This document shows positions 34,368 to 45,616 of a stretch of DNA of 64,000 nt, piece after piece; within the stretch, counting starts at the first letter, position 1; each line of letters starts with the position of its first letter. The position numbers were made by a program, and so were the translations under genes. The notes under the pieces were generated by a model, which was given only the letters and a program-made list of their open reading frames with translations, was not told the origin of the DNA and did no database searches. Source of the stretch: Tricholoma matsutake (taxonomy: Eukaryota > Basidiomycota > Agaricomycetes > Agaricales > Tricholomataceae); assembly GCA_026075535.2 (NCBI GenBank), contig AP026549.1, positions 9,052,001 through 9,116,000 of the forward strand, in the 5' to 3' direction.

Positions 34368-37300
34368 TCCGCAACCCTCAGGATACAGCCATTGGGGCTG
34401 GGGGTTGCATTGACCTTACCCACTTGGCTGCCTACGTTCATCTCAACGTGTCCGCTCTTTCCAACCCTGACTCCCTAACCATTGTTTTAACCTTTCCCGA
34501 CTCATCCACCCCTTTCTGAACCCTTATCGACTCTGGCTCCTCCCACTGCTTCCTTGACTCCTCTTTCATGTTGAATAACCAACTCAGCATGGAATCCATT
34601 AACCCAATCAGTTTACGACTCTTTGATGGAACTTGCAACTCCACCATAACTCAGATCGTCAAACTTCTGGTCACCTTCCCTGCCGGTGAAGTATTCAATT
34701 TGTCATTTTATGTAACCTCGCTCGACTCTTCCTGTTCCGCCATACTCGGTCATAACTGGCTGAAGCAATACAATCTGTTGATTGACTGGTCTTCAAGCCA
34801 ACTCGCTTTCCGCTCTGCAGATCATAGAGGTCCAGCACCCCTGACATCACCTTTGTCCCCAAATCTTCCGGTAGAAATCCTCGACTCTTCCGCACTTTCT
34901 GAACCTCCCATTCCTCCTAAGTTTACACCTCCCGACATCTCCTTCATCAATGCTGCCGCTTATGCGCGTGCTAGCAAACTTCCTGGGGCAGTAGCTTTTC
35001 AGATGACCTTCGCTCCAGAAGGGTTATCCGCCTGCTCCACCCATTCTGCTAACTCCTCTGACCTTTCCGATATTCTGCCCAAGTATCATGAATTTGCTGA
35101 TGTCTTTAATAAGACTAAAGCAGATACCCTTCCTCCGCATTGGTCTTACGCCTCAAGATAGAGACAGAAGACAACACTCCTCCACCTCCGGGCTGCATGT
35201 ATTCTCTCTCCCCCTCTGAATTAGAAGCCTTATGAGTCTTTATTGACAAAAACATCCGCTCAGGTTTCATTTGCCCATCTAAGTCTCTGCATGGTGCTCC
35301 AATTCTCTTTGTCAAGAAGAAGGATGGTAGTCTCTGACTTTGTGTCGACTACCGAGGACTCAATCGTCTTACGAAGAAAGACCACTATCCCCTTCCTCTC
35401 ATTTCCGACCTCCTCGACTCTCCCCAAAAAGCCCGCTTGTTCACCAAGATAGACTTGTGGCATGCTTACCACTTAGTCTGCATTGCAGATGGTGACAAAT
35501 GGAAAACTACTTTCCACACCCGCTACAGATCCTTCAAGTGGTTGGTGGTCCCCTTTGGGCTCACTAATGCACCCGCAGCTTTCCAGCGGTTTATGAACGA
35601 CATCTTCAGCGACATGCTGGATGTTTGTGTCATGGTATACCTCGATGACATCCTAATCTATTCCGATGACAAGTCCCAGCATGGGGCTCACATCAAAGAA
35701 GTCCTCCACCGTCTCCGGAAAAATGGACTTTATGCCTCTCCACAGAAATGTGAGTTCCACAAAGACACCGTCAAATATTTAGGTTTCATCCTTTCACCAG
35801 ATGGACTACAGATGTCCAAGGATAAAGTCAAAACCGTGCTTGACTGGCCCAAGCCTAGGAAAGTTAAGGATATACAATCCTTCTTAGGCTTTTGCAACTT
35901 TTACCACCGCTTCATTAACAGCTATTCAGACATTGTCATCCCACTCACCCGCTTGACGCGGAAATCCACACCTTGGGACTTCAACAAGAAGTGCCGCGAT
36001 GCCTTTGAAAGGCTCAAACAAGAATTCACTCACGCACCCGTCTTAACTCAATGGGTACCCGACTCACAGATGGTACTTGAAACCGATGCTTCCGACTATG
36101 CCCTAGCTGCTATCCTTTTGGTTTACACTATGGATGGAGAAATCCATCTGGTCGCTTTTCATTCCCGCTCTTTCAATCCTGCTGAACTAAATTACGACAC
36201 ACATGACAAGGAACTCTTGGCCATTTTTGAAGCCTTCAAACACTGGCGGCAGTACTTTGAGGGTTCTGCAAACCCGGTTGATGTGGTCACCGACCACAAA
36301 AATCTTGAGTACTTCAGCACTACCAAGTTGCTCACCCACTGCCAGGCCTGTTGGTCTGAGTACCTTTCCCAATTCAATCTCATCATCCACTTCCGCCCCG
36401 GAAAACTAGGGGCCAAGCCAGACGCACTCACTAGACATTGGGACGTCTACCGCAAAGGGGGAAATAGCAACTTTGCCTCCGTAAACCCAACCAACTTCCA
36501 ACCTGTATTCACACAGGAACAGCTCACCTCTTCCCTCCGCGCCACCTATTTCGCCACACCCATTCTTCGACAAGCAGTAATCATGGATGTTGAGAAACTC
36601 TACCATGACATCTGCACCTCCCTACTCCTTGACCCTTTATCATCTGCACATCTTCCGACACCTATCGACCCCAACTGGACCATAGACGAGGCAGGTCTCC
36701 TCCGCCACTTTGACCGGATTTATGTTCCAGACGTCACGGATCTCCACCTCAAGGTCCTCCAATACAAACATGATCATATTCTCTCTGGCCACTTCAGACA
36801 AAACAAAACCCAGCAGCTTGTGTGCCGGGAATATGTCTGGCCAAACCTCTGCACCTTTGTCCAGGAATTCTGCAAATCCTGTACAACTTGTAAGCGATCC
36901 AAATCGCCTCAACCCAAGCCCTACAGATTTCTAAAGCAACTTCTGGTTCTGGAATGACCTTGGAACTCCATCTCCATGGATTTCATTGAGCAACTACCTG
37001 ACTCTAATGGTCACACCACTATCCTGGTCATCGTTGACCGCCTCACCAAGCAAGGCATCTTCATCCCAACTGTCAACGAAATCACAGCCCAAGAACTAGC
37101 TAACTTGTTCATCCTCCACGTCTTCTCCAAGCATGGCGTTCCATTGCATGTCACTTGCGACCATGGATCCGAGTTCGTCTCTCACTTCTTCCGCTCCCTT
37201 GGAAAAGCACTCGACATGCAGATCCACTTCACTTCTGGCTATCACCTGCAAGGAGACGGCCAGACAGAACGGCTCAACCAGACCTTGGAGCAATACCTCC

Positions 37301-38052
37301 AAATTTTCTGTAACTACCAGCAGGACGACTGGTCCCATCTCCTTCCCTTAGGCGAATTTGCCTACAACAATGCTCCTTCTGCCTCTACAGGCATATCCCC
37401 TTTCTTTGCCAACAAAGGCTATCACCTGAACATTTCAGTCTTTCCCAAACGCGACTTAGCCTCACAGCGCACCCACGAGTTCGTCGTCGACTTAGACGAC
37501 CTTCATCAGGAGCTTCGGAAACACCTTGCGGCTGCTCAAGAGCATTATCAAGGTCCTGCGGACAAACATCGGGCACCCGCACCCGACTTCCACATTGGTG
37601 ATTCTGCCTACATCACTGCAGAAAATATCCACACCACACGTCCTTCCAAAAAACTCTCTGAAAAGAACCACAGTCCTTTTGAAATCATCGCCTGCCCAGG
37701 CACTCACTCAGTCACTCTGTGGCTCCCGGATCGCATGCAGGCCATTCACCCTGTTTTCCATGTCTCTCAACTTGAGAAACACTCTCTGAACACAATTCCA
37801 AATTGAGTACAACCTCCACCTCCTCCAATCACCATCGACGACAAGCTCGAATATGAGATCGCCGAAGTCCTCAACTCCAAAGTCGACAACCGACGTCGCT
37901 GCAAGATTCTCTACCTCGTCCGATGGGAAGGTTACCAGGGAACCGACGAAGAGACTTCCTGGCTACCGGTTATGGAACTTGACCACACCCAAGAACTCCT
38001 TGTGGATTTTCACACCCGCTACCCGCAGAAACCCGGACTGTTACCCGCTTAA
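34368..38052 (+). pseudogene. Gypsy-1 pol: protease, RT, RNase H, integrase, chromodomain
   Basis: Protease LIDSGSSHCF is near 34529. RT runs from about 35200, with LCVDYRGLN near 35340, FGLTNAPAAFQ near 35557 and catalytic YLDD near 35638-35649. RNase H has ETDASDYALAA near 36080 and THDKELLAIFEAF near 36205. The integrase has an HHCC region near 36770-36890 and Asp in SMDFIEQLP, Asp in CDHGSEF and Glu in DGQTERLNQ. The chromodomain has LVRWEGYQGTDEETSWLP near 37915-37970. The stop is TAA at 38050. TGA interruptions at 34518, 35234, 35336, 36955 and 37804 fall at expected arginines. The 506-codon stretch 35437-36957 is uninterrupted. Confidence 0.93.
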
Positions 38053-38138
38053 AGACTATTCACATTACTTATTCACTCAGTCTGAACTCAGAACAAATTT
38101 TATTAAAAAAAAAGATTTTTTTGGACCTGACCGGGTCC

Positions 38139-39133
38139 CTACACTACCACCGCTTCTCCCTCTCCATCTTCATCTCCCTCTCCCCCAACTTCGCCTGCAT
38201 CTCTGCCCTCATCCTTCTCTTCACCCTCCTCACCCTCTTCTTCATCCTCGCTCTCCTCCTCGTCATCCGCCTGCCTTTTCTCCAGATATCTCTGGAAGGC
38301 CTCCCAGTCATCTCCAGATTTTTGGATCCCACGTCTTTCCCGCCGGGACTCTCGCACTGCCCGCTCCACCTCTTTGTCACCCTCGTCGCTCTCCTCGCCG
38401 GCACTCTCTTCCTCCACCCACTCGGGGTCCAAGGCATCCTGGATCTCCCCCATCGACTCCTGCACCGCATTGGCCACCTCAGCAAAGCCCTTCCTTATCA
38501 CCTTCATCACCTGTTGCATTACCTCTGGGTTTTCCCCAGTCGCCCCTGTCATTCCCGCCTGTTTTGCTGCAGGGGCTTCCTGCCCCTTCCACACTACCTC
38601 CTCGCACTTATGTTTGATGCGCATGCAGTTGTTGCACACACGTCCCTTCACACCCATCTTGAAACATGAGACCTTTTGATATTTGCATCTGGGGCACTTG
38701 TCAGTAAGAGAACACTGAGAAGGAAAACAGTTACACACCTTTTGCAGGGCAACATGGCCTGCACCCACACCAGACCCTCTGACTCTTCCGATTCCATTTG
38801 CGCCTTCGACTTGGGGACTTTTTTCTTCTTCGGGGACTTGCTCCCCTCTGCCTCATCCCCCAGACCCGCGGCCGCAGCCACCTGCTTTTTCTCCACTCAT
38901 TTTGTGGCCGATGCCTCCTTTCTCCACACCGCTGCCTGGCACGCCTCCTCGGCCTTCGCAGCCTCCTCTGCTGCCTTCTGCACCTCCTGTGCCCAATGTT
39001 CCTCCTCCCTTGCTACCTCCTCCAGCTCCCTCACCTCCTGTTCCATCAGCTCCTTCATCTCCCGCTCCCTCTGTTCGTACTGAGCCTTCATTGCAGCCAG
39101 CCTGAGTTGAGCAGAACCGGCTGGGGGGGACAT
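38139..39133 (-). pseudogene. Antisense cysteine-rich acidic gene carried by Gypsy-1
   Basis: The frame starts with the ATG at 39133 and reads against pol, in the space between the chromodomain stop and the 3' LTR. The N-terminal 80 residues form a Glu/Ala/Arg-rich coiled coil (MKELMEQEVRELEEVA). A basic SPKKKKVPKSK stretch resembles a nuclear localisation signal. Next comes a cysteine cluster with CKRC, CPRCKYQKVSC and CNNCMRIKHKC, likely zinc-binding, and then a long acidic tail. One TGA (near 38895) and a frameshift inside the Cys cluster (near 38740) interrupt this copy. A relic at 12993 in another Gypsy-1 copy has the same start. A nuclear or DNA-binding role is inference. Confidence 0.6.
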
Positions 39134-39268
39134 TATGTATAGGTGATGGGGGAAGAAAGTCAACAAAATTTTTTCAACCAATTGCCACATTTGGAATTTT
39201 CAACCAACTTCCTCATTCGGACTCAAACTCTCACGTGCCTCGTAGGCTCGGCACTAAGGGGGAAATAC

Positions 39269-39943
39269 TGTCAAGAACCATTCCTCGCCCGATCGGAACC
39301 CACACCCATCCGATCCTTTTCTGCACCTTGAACCCAACTTTTGTCTATGCCTTCCGATTTCATTCCCGGCCGCCTTGTACAGCATCCACGGCTGCCTTCC
39401 CAAGGCTGCCATCTAGTTTTGCAAATTTGACTACGGATTCCTGTGTGGCCTCCACTAGGTAATTTATCTACGCAGTCGAGACACTGCCGCAGTTCCTGTT
39501 TCCGTCCCGCTTTTATTCCGGACTCTAGTATTTAAGTTTAGCTAGTTTTGCCTTGTATTCCTCAGTTTGTATATCGACATAGACTCGACTTTATCCTGCC
39601 AATCTAAAACCTCCTTCTACTCCAACCCCTGTCCTCTAAGAGTCTGAACTCCATTCGACTCAACCTCTAGTCTCCCTCTGAAGTTCTAGTCCCATCTGAA
39701 CTTAACCTAAGTCCCTCCATACTCCTCCCCGCTTTTACCCACACTTTCCCGCTCCTACCTCTAAACCTTCAACTTGAAATTAGGACACCAGACGAGGTGA
39801 AGGGCGCAGCTTCTTACAAGCTGAAGCCAAGTCCTTTCTGTTTCCCCTCCTGCAGAATCTGCCTCGACCCAACAATCTTCTGCTATCATCACCCGCAGTG
39901 TCCGGTCGGATTCCGAAGCGGCCTCTAGGATCAGTTCTTAACA
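39269..39943 (+). repeat. Gypsy-1 3' LTR
   Basis: 675 bp from TGTCAAGAACC to GTTCTTAACA, following the polypurine tract. Next comes the target duplication GAGGC and then the resumed Copia RT. Confidence 0.92.
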
Positions 39944-39948
39944 GAGGC

Positions 39949-41499
39949 TAAGAACTCGGTTGATGCAGATTGATGAAAAGAGGGATATATAGATGAGCTT
40001 CAATCCCTGAAAGATATGGGTGTTTACAAGCTGATCCCCTGTTGTGACATTCCCCAGGGAAAGTGGATCCAAAAAGGGAAACCCATTTTCCACATTAAGC
40101 GGGATGAAACTGGAAAGGCTGTCAGATGGAAGGTTCGTCTAGTTTTCAAGGGTTTCGAACAAGTCTATGGCAAGGACTATACTAAGACTACCTCACCAAC
40201 TGCACGCATGGAATCTTGGAGGATACTCCTTCATTTAGTGGTGTCCCTTGGTTGGGATGCACAACAGATAGATGTCAAAATGGCATTCCTTTATGGTTTA
40301 CTGCCAGATGATGAGATGCAGTACATGGAACAACCTGCTGGATTTGAGGAACCTGGCAAAGAGGGTTGGATTTGGCAACTACAACTCAGCTTGTATGGCA
40401 TGAAACAAAGTGGATGAATATGGAATCAAACCCTCAATGCCCAAATGATCAAATGGGGGTTCACTCATTTATCTTGCGAATCCTGCATATACTACTGCAA
40501 GTCCGACTCTGGGACTATTATCGCAGCCATCCACGTAGATGACTACCTGTCCATCGCTGACTCCACAAGCGAGAATGAATGTTTCAAGGATCAGATGAGG
40601 AAGGTATGGACTATTTCTGAGTTGGGCACGGCATGCTTTATCATTGGGATTGGTGTCACCTGGGACAGGACTAACAGAACTGTTGCGCTATCACAGACAG
40701 CGCTGATTGACAAAATTGTCGAACAATTGGGCCAAAAAGATGCTCATCCAGTTTCTGCACCTCTAGAACCTGGTTCCAAATTACGCCGTGCAAATCGCCT
40801 ATCCATGTCCTCTGAGGACCAGGTTCAACTGAACAAACTCCCTTACCAATCGCTTGTAGGTTGCCTACTCTATCTAGCCATCAGAACACGTCCCGATATT
40901 TCTTATGCTGTCCAACAACTCTTGCAATACCTTGATTGCTATTCCTATGAACATTGGGCAGCAGCCACCAGGCTAGTGCGTTACCTAAAAGGTACAAGGG
41001 ATCTTCAACTTCATCTTGGTGGCAATCGTCCTATATCCCTCCATGCATTCAGCAATTCTGATTGGGCTAACTGCCTCGACACACATTGCAGTGTAGGTGG
41101 TTATACATGTTCCCTTGGTTCTGGTGCCATCTCCTGGATGGCACATAAACAAAAGGTCATTGCAACCTCATCATGCGAAGCTGAATATGTTGCTGCATTT
41201 GAGACAGCAAAGGAATGTATTTGGTTGCGAACACTACTTCATTCCATCAATCATCAACAATCACCCCCAACAATAATCTACTGTGACAACTCAGCTACCA
41301 AGACATTATCCGAAGATCCCCTCCTTCACTCCCGTGTTAAACACATTGACATAAAATACCATTTCCTTCACGATGTGTCCAATCAAATGAACTGCAACTC
41401 ATCTACATCAACACCCACAAGAATGTCGCAGACATGTTCATGAAGGCGCTGGATGTCAAACAATTCACTTACCTCCATGGCTTCCTCGGCCTTCACTAA
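39949..41499 (+). pseudogene. Copia #1 reverse transcriptase and RNase H
   Basis: After Gypsy-1 the Copia pol resumes: MGVYKLIPCCDIPQGKW, DVKMAFLYGLLPDDE near 40270, and the catalytic IHVDDYLSIAD near 40530-40560. The frame is then open for 332 codons (40445-41443) through RNase H (SCEAEYVAAFETAKECIWL, YCDNSATK, HIDIKYHFL). A TGA at 40416 and a frameshift near 41375 interrupt it. The true end is the TAA at 41497, 41 bases before the 3' LTR. This copy lacks the hAT insertion found in three relatives (its site reads AGCGGGAT at about 40098). Confidence 0.9.
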
Positions 41500-41540
41500 C
41501 TCGATTCCATGCGAGGAGGAGTATTCATGGTGAGGAGGAG

Positions 41541-41902
41541 TGTTGAGAATGACACCGTGAGCACATACAAATGCCGTATTGCCATATATGGATCTAGGCA
41601 CGTATTTGATGCGTGCCCTATATTTAGCACATCCCTTTGAGATGCATGTTTGTATCCATGTCGTGGATACCTTTATACAATTCTTCTTTATCTAATGTGG
41701 ATCGTATATATACAGTAGATAGATATCTGATCACCTCAGTCACTTATACAAAGACTGAGGTGAGTACTGACATTATTATTTAGTAGTGAACAGTTACTTA
41801 CTGCACTTACAGTTCACTCTTATTGTACTAGGTACAGTACTAATATAGTCACTTATACAAAGACTGAGTTCACTCTTATTGTACTAGGATTGATTTTCTA
41901 CA
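41541..41902 (+). repeat. Copia #1 3' LTR
   Basis: 362 bp from TGTTGAGAATGACACC to TTTTCTACA, with the hairpin CCTCAGT/ACTGAGG at 41734-41760. Confidence 0.92.
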
Positions 41903-42656
41903 GAGTATTCTGTGCAGGCTTTCCCATTGTTGGTTGCTCACAGGGGGTGCAAAATGTGTCGGTTGGTGCCAACAATTGCATTGCCAGTCGTTGTGGTTGA
42001 TGTAGGTGTGGTGGCCATGGGTGTTTAGAGGTAGGCATGGTGTGGGTGCATTATGGGTGCAGGCCATCATGTTGGGGTAATTCTTAGAGGTTTGGTGGCT
42101 GTCAGTGACTTGGCATGGGTAAGGGCATCTGAAGATGCTTACCTGGTGGGCATCCCCCTTCATGGGTCTCTGGGCAGTCTCACATACTGTTTGGATGCTG
42201 AAGAGGGGTTACCACGGTCGGGGTCGGGGTCGAGTTGGTTTGCGTCGTCCCCATCATTTAAATACTGGTTGTTGTTGTTTGGTTGTGTCCCATGCGGGTA
42301 TAGGGTAGGGCATGTTGTAGGTTTGTAGTGTCAGCATGTCAGTGGCTATCAGGAACATAGCGTAGGTAGGAGTATCGAGATGTGCTTACCTGCCAGGTGT
42401 CCGTCTCCCTCCCTGCATCCCTCTGCTGTCTTATCAACAGCCTCATACATTGTTTGGACACTGAGGAGGGGTTGATATTGAGAGTTCTAAAACATGGGGA
42501 TGGTTTTATCAAGCAGCAAGGGATCAAGACTATGATGGGTTACTAGAGATTTTGGAGATTTTCTGTCATGTTTAGCTATCATAATTTATATTTATTTGTT
42601 TTTTTCTTTTCCTCCGTATTCGATACCCTTGCGTCTGACGGAACTCGCAGAAGAGA
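41903..42656. other. Intergenic with imperfect tandem duplication
   Basis: A segment around 42115-42220 (GCTTACCT ... CATACTGTTTGGATGCTGA) is repeated at about 42355-42475 (GCTTACCT ... CATACATTGTTTGGACACTGA), a period of roughly 240-250 bp. No coding region is supported. The final 100 bases lead into the gene at 42657. Confidence 0.45.
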
Positions 42657-44141
42657 ATGCCGCCCACAGCCACATTTAGAACTCAAGTTATGGAAATAAC
42701 GAAGCGACTCCGACGTCTACACCACGATATCTTCCTGCATCCTCAATTGCATTCGCGCCGGACCCACGAAATAGACCTATCTCCCCAATTTTGTTCGCGA
42801 AGGCAAGCAGAGGGAAGGGAAAGAGCCGGCGTCATGAAGCTAACGACGCTTCCAGGGAGATACGCAGCGGTGTTAGTAACAGCGGAGACCTTCACGGGGA
42901 TGGTGAGTATGGGGTAGACGATGAGGGAATCGGCGGATATGAGGAGGATGATGAATGGGACAGTGCCGACGAGGAGACTGATGAAGTCGGTGACAAACTG
43001 GGTGGGGGGAGTGCCATATACCCTAAACGTTCCGTCGTCAACCCCGATTTTTCTCATCAGACTCCCTCATATTTCCCCTGGGCCCCCGTCTCACGCCCCA
43101 AACCTCAATGCTGGCCTCGCACCATCTTCGAATACCACCAGCAAATATAACACAGCTGTCTTGGCCTACACATTACTTCGTTTCTCCACAGGGCAGAAAC
43201 TCGAAGACGAGTACCAGTTATCGTGGTACGACCTGGCACCAAACGAGCTCCTCGAATTGTACGCACACGCCCCTGTTCAGCAGGTACCTACCTGCTAGCT
43301 TTGGGCTTCCCAACCCCGACCCTCACATATATACACCTGGGCATGCCCCAAAGTCTGCCCTACACGCCCGCACAGGAAGTACTTCCTCGCTCTCTCGCAC
43401 CCACGCTAATTCCTCAAATCCTGACCCCAATCCGCCGATAACCCTTCTTACTCATACTTACTTCCCAGCTCTCAACCGCACGTCCCCTGCCTACGTACAA
43501 CCCTATTGGGAGGGGTATGTCCGTGCGTTGCGTGTCGTCTGGCGCGAGGAATCCACTGCCAGTTACTCGGCGTATGGGCGAGGCGGCGGCATGGCCATTG
43601 GGGGATTCGTGCCGGCGCTCGCTGTGACGGGTCACGACCCCGCCGGGAAGGATTTACGCGCCATGGAGATGAAGGAGGGAGGGTATGGCGGGTATGGGGC
43701 TGGGTTCGTCGACATGAGTGGGAACAAACGGAAGGAAAAGGGAAAGACGACCAGGAAAACGCAACCGTTGCCGAAGAAAGCGGGGGTGAGTACGACGACG
43801 AGGATGACGGAGATGTAGAGCATGATCATGACCTCGACGAAGATGCAGAAGCTGGCGTACGATCAGATTCGCCATACTCGGAGCCTCCGCCCCCGCCAAC
43901 GATTCAGATACCCCCACGTTCACACCCCCTGGAGACGGAGGTGGTCAACCTGACAGTGAAGAGTGACTCTGAGGTATCACTCACGCTTTCCTCACCTGTA
44001 TTTCGGCGAAGTGCGAGGAGCGATGAGGACAACCAATCAGATGATGGGAAGAAGGGCTCGGCGTATCGGTATGGATACCAATTCCTTTACCTAGCGTATT
44101 TATCTGGTGAAATGACCCATCGGACAGGAATTTGGGAGTAG
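42657..44141 (+). CDS. Hypothetical acidic, intron-containing protein (exon structure uncertain)
   Basis: The GC content is higher than in the transposons, and three neighbouring frames carry coherent protein-like blocks in order. They are an acidic stretch (YEEDDEWDSADEETDEVGD, about 42935-42990), PKPQCWPRTIFEYHQQ (to 43147), YTLLRFSTGQKLEDEYQLSW with YDLAPNELLELY (43175-43265), YVQPYWEGYVRALRVVWREE (43492-43551) and a C-terminal acidic, serine/proline-rich part ending at the stop near 44139. Introns are likely around 43283-43373 (a GTACCT donor after CAGCAG and a CGCACAG acceptor) and near 43783 (a strong GTGAGT donor), but I could not make all phases agree. The true start may be 42657 or 42791. 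No function recognised. Confidence 0.45.
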
Positions 44142-44413
44142 GGCGGAAAAACGCGTTTTGCTTGTAGGATGAGTGTGGTTATGCCTTGGTCGTCTCGACT
44201 GCGCTGAGGAGCCTCTGGGGTGAGATCCTTTCATCATCCTCAGGTTCGACTCTTGAGAGTGGAGAGGCATGGGACGGATGCGCGGTTACGAAATCAATTT
44301 ATTTACGAAGCGACTAGACCGGACGTTGCGCGGAATTTAATATTTGTACACATAGCATGAAACGTACCCAAGAGACAGGTATGGTGGGCATTGTATTCCA
44401 ACGTCGTAACATA

Positions 44414-45238
44414 TTAAGCTCCCATCTCCATCGGAATCATAAAAGCCGACCAATGGGCCTCTGCGAGAGTGCGAAAGGCGGTATAGTGTCGGAGAGCGAG
44501 CTGTCTGAAATCCGGGGTTTCCATGCCCTCGCTCAGACGACGACTGTTGGATGCCACAACGCATTTCTTGACGAGTGTAAGGGAGAGCGGAAATTGTGCT
44601 GTAGCAACAGCTTCGCTCAGTTCTCGAGTGACAGGGACTAAGTAGAAGATGGGTCGAGTGCCGATCATCGTGATGCAAGGAATAGTCATAGAGTCAAGCT
44701 CAGGTTGACCCAATCGTGCTCGGGTACGATTGTTGCACTGAAAAGTCGCGATGGCCTCAGCGATGACTTGCGGCTCGGGGTCGCGGGCACTGATGGTGGT
44801 TTTATCCTCTTGGACCACAAGAAGGACGGTTGACGAGCCCTGAATAAGGGAAACGTCTGTCTGCGCTGATCGATTTGGATCGCCAGAGATCAGTAGCGGA
44901 ATGGCGTAACGAGATCGGAGAAGGAGGCCGCGACTTTCATACCCAAGCACACGCAAGATCTCTCTCGCGAAGTCATCGATAGCTGACTCTTGGCCTGCAT
45001 TTGCCCTCGACGCCAGATCTAAGTACTGTAGGAGACGGTACGTCTCGTCAGAGAGCCCCTGCGTACTGAGGGTACCAGAGAGTAGGTCGGGGTCGATTTT
45101 GCTGAGGCTTGCGACTGTTGGGAGAGGTGTGCCGTAGAACCTATCTGGGGATTGGGGAGATACTTTGATATTGTAGGCAAGTAGGTCATGCGCCGTCCAA
45201 TCGCTGCCAGACTTAGCAGATCGGATAAGGTTTGCCAT
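44414..45238 (-). CDS. Conserved hypothetical protein with PD-(D/E)XK-like signature
   Basis: This is a single-exon frame of 274 residues starting with the ATG at 45238. It has no lesion, and its codon use is unlike the AT-rich transposons. A helix with Glu93 (FAREILRVLGYES) is followed by Asp128 (QTDVSL) and, after a hydrophobic strand, Glu144-Asp-Lys146 (LLVVQEDKT). A helix (QVIAEAIATFQ) comes next. This E...D...ExK order and the helix-strand-strand-helix layout resemble PD-(D/E)XK nuclease-fold proteins, which are frequent but poorly annotated in agaricomycetes. Nuclease activity is inference. It lies tail-to-tail with the gene above, with about 270 bases between them, and just upstream of the Helitron relic. 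Confidence 0.75.
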   Translation of the reverse strand: MANLIRSAKSGSDWTAHDLLAYNIKVSPQSPDRFYGTPLPTVASLSKIDPDLLSGTLSTQGLSDETYRLLQYLDLASRANAGQESAIDDFAREILRVLGYESRGLLLRSRYAIPLLISGDPNRSAQTDVSLIQGSSTVLLVVQEDKTTISARDPEPQVIAEAIATFQCNNRTRARLGQPELDSMTIPCITMIGTRPIFYLVPVTRELSEAVATAQFPLSLTLVKKCVVASNSRRLSEGMETPDFRQLALRHYTAFRTLAEAHWSAFMIPMEMGA

Positions 45239-45469
45239 GCGTTAAAGCGTGTGGTGATATGAACCTGGTTCAAATGTATGCTCTGAAAACTTGTCATGAG
45301 GGCGCAAAGCAAGTAAAACATACGAGGGTATGAAGTTGAACAACGGAGAAACTTAAAGCCGTGGTTGTGTAGGGTGGTCCGATAAGATTTCCCACGCCAC
45401 TGCCCCTGTTGTCATCAATCAATCACATGGTCGGACCCCAGATTATCCCTAACACAACGGGCAAGCCTT

Positions 45470-45608
45470 GAGGCAGTTGATTCGTAGTTGATGTGTACGG
45501 CACAACTGTTGTATTGTTAGAATTGCTTCAGGCAGATATAAAATGTGGGCCAATGCCATCAGCTTCCAGAATCCAATTCCAAAATTATATGATGTTCTTC
45601 CACCTCCA
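45470..45608 (+). pseudogene. Helitron DUF6570-like segment, first part
   Basis: In frame it reads through VRHNCCIVRIASGRYKM and then NAISFQNPIPKLYDVLP, a block found near the N terminus of fungal Helitron proteins. One TGA precedes it at an expected arginine. The reading stops at the hAT target site CTTGAAGA (45609-45616) and resumes after 47319, as EELDQVLACIFTGPCQP, down to about 47531. Confidence 0.75.
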
Positions 45609-45616
45609 CTTGAAGA

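Larger units (their letters stand above)
32277..39943 (+). mobile_element. Gypsy-1, full-length chromodomain LTR retrotransposon inside Copia #1
   Basis: The LTRs are 32277-32985 and 39269-39943. GAGGC is duplicated at 32272-32276 and 39944-39948, and removing the element restores the Copia reading (compare 55337-55350). The order is gag with zinc knuckle, protease, RT, RNase H, integrase, chromodomain, an antisense gene (39133-38139), a polypurine tract (AAGGGGGAAA) and the 3' LTR. A handful of TGA stops and one gag frameshift inactivate it. Confidence 0.95.
28744..41902 (+). mobile_element. Copia #1, full-length LTR retrotransposon split by Gypsy-1
   Basis: LTRs at 28744-29105 and 41541-41902 are each 362 bp and over 95% identical. 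The order is LTR, primer site, gag, protease, integrase, RT, RNase H, polypurine tract (GGTGAGGAGGAG ending at 41540), LTR. Gypsy-1 sits between integrase and RT at 32277-39943. Without it the element is about 5.49 kb. The outer 5-bp flanks are CCTCG and GAGTA and do not match, so one flank was lost or the element arose by recombination between copies. Confidence 0.92.

Noticed and set aside
37853..38669. Long plus-strand Pro/Leu/Ser-rich frames (254 and 182 codons)
   Set aside because: They are shadows of the chromodomain end and of the antisense cysteine-rich gene, which has the better-supported frame.
42743..43057. Hydrophobic 104-codon minus-strand frame that looks like a membrane protein
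   Set aside because: It is the complement of an Asp/Glu-rich stretch of the plus-strand gene, which turns acidic codons into hydrophobic ones.
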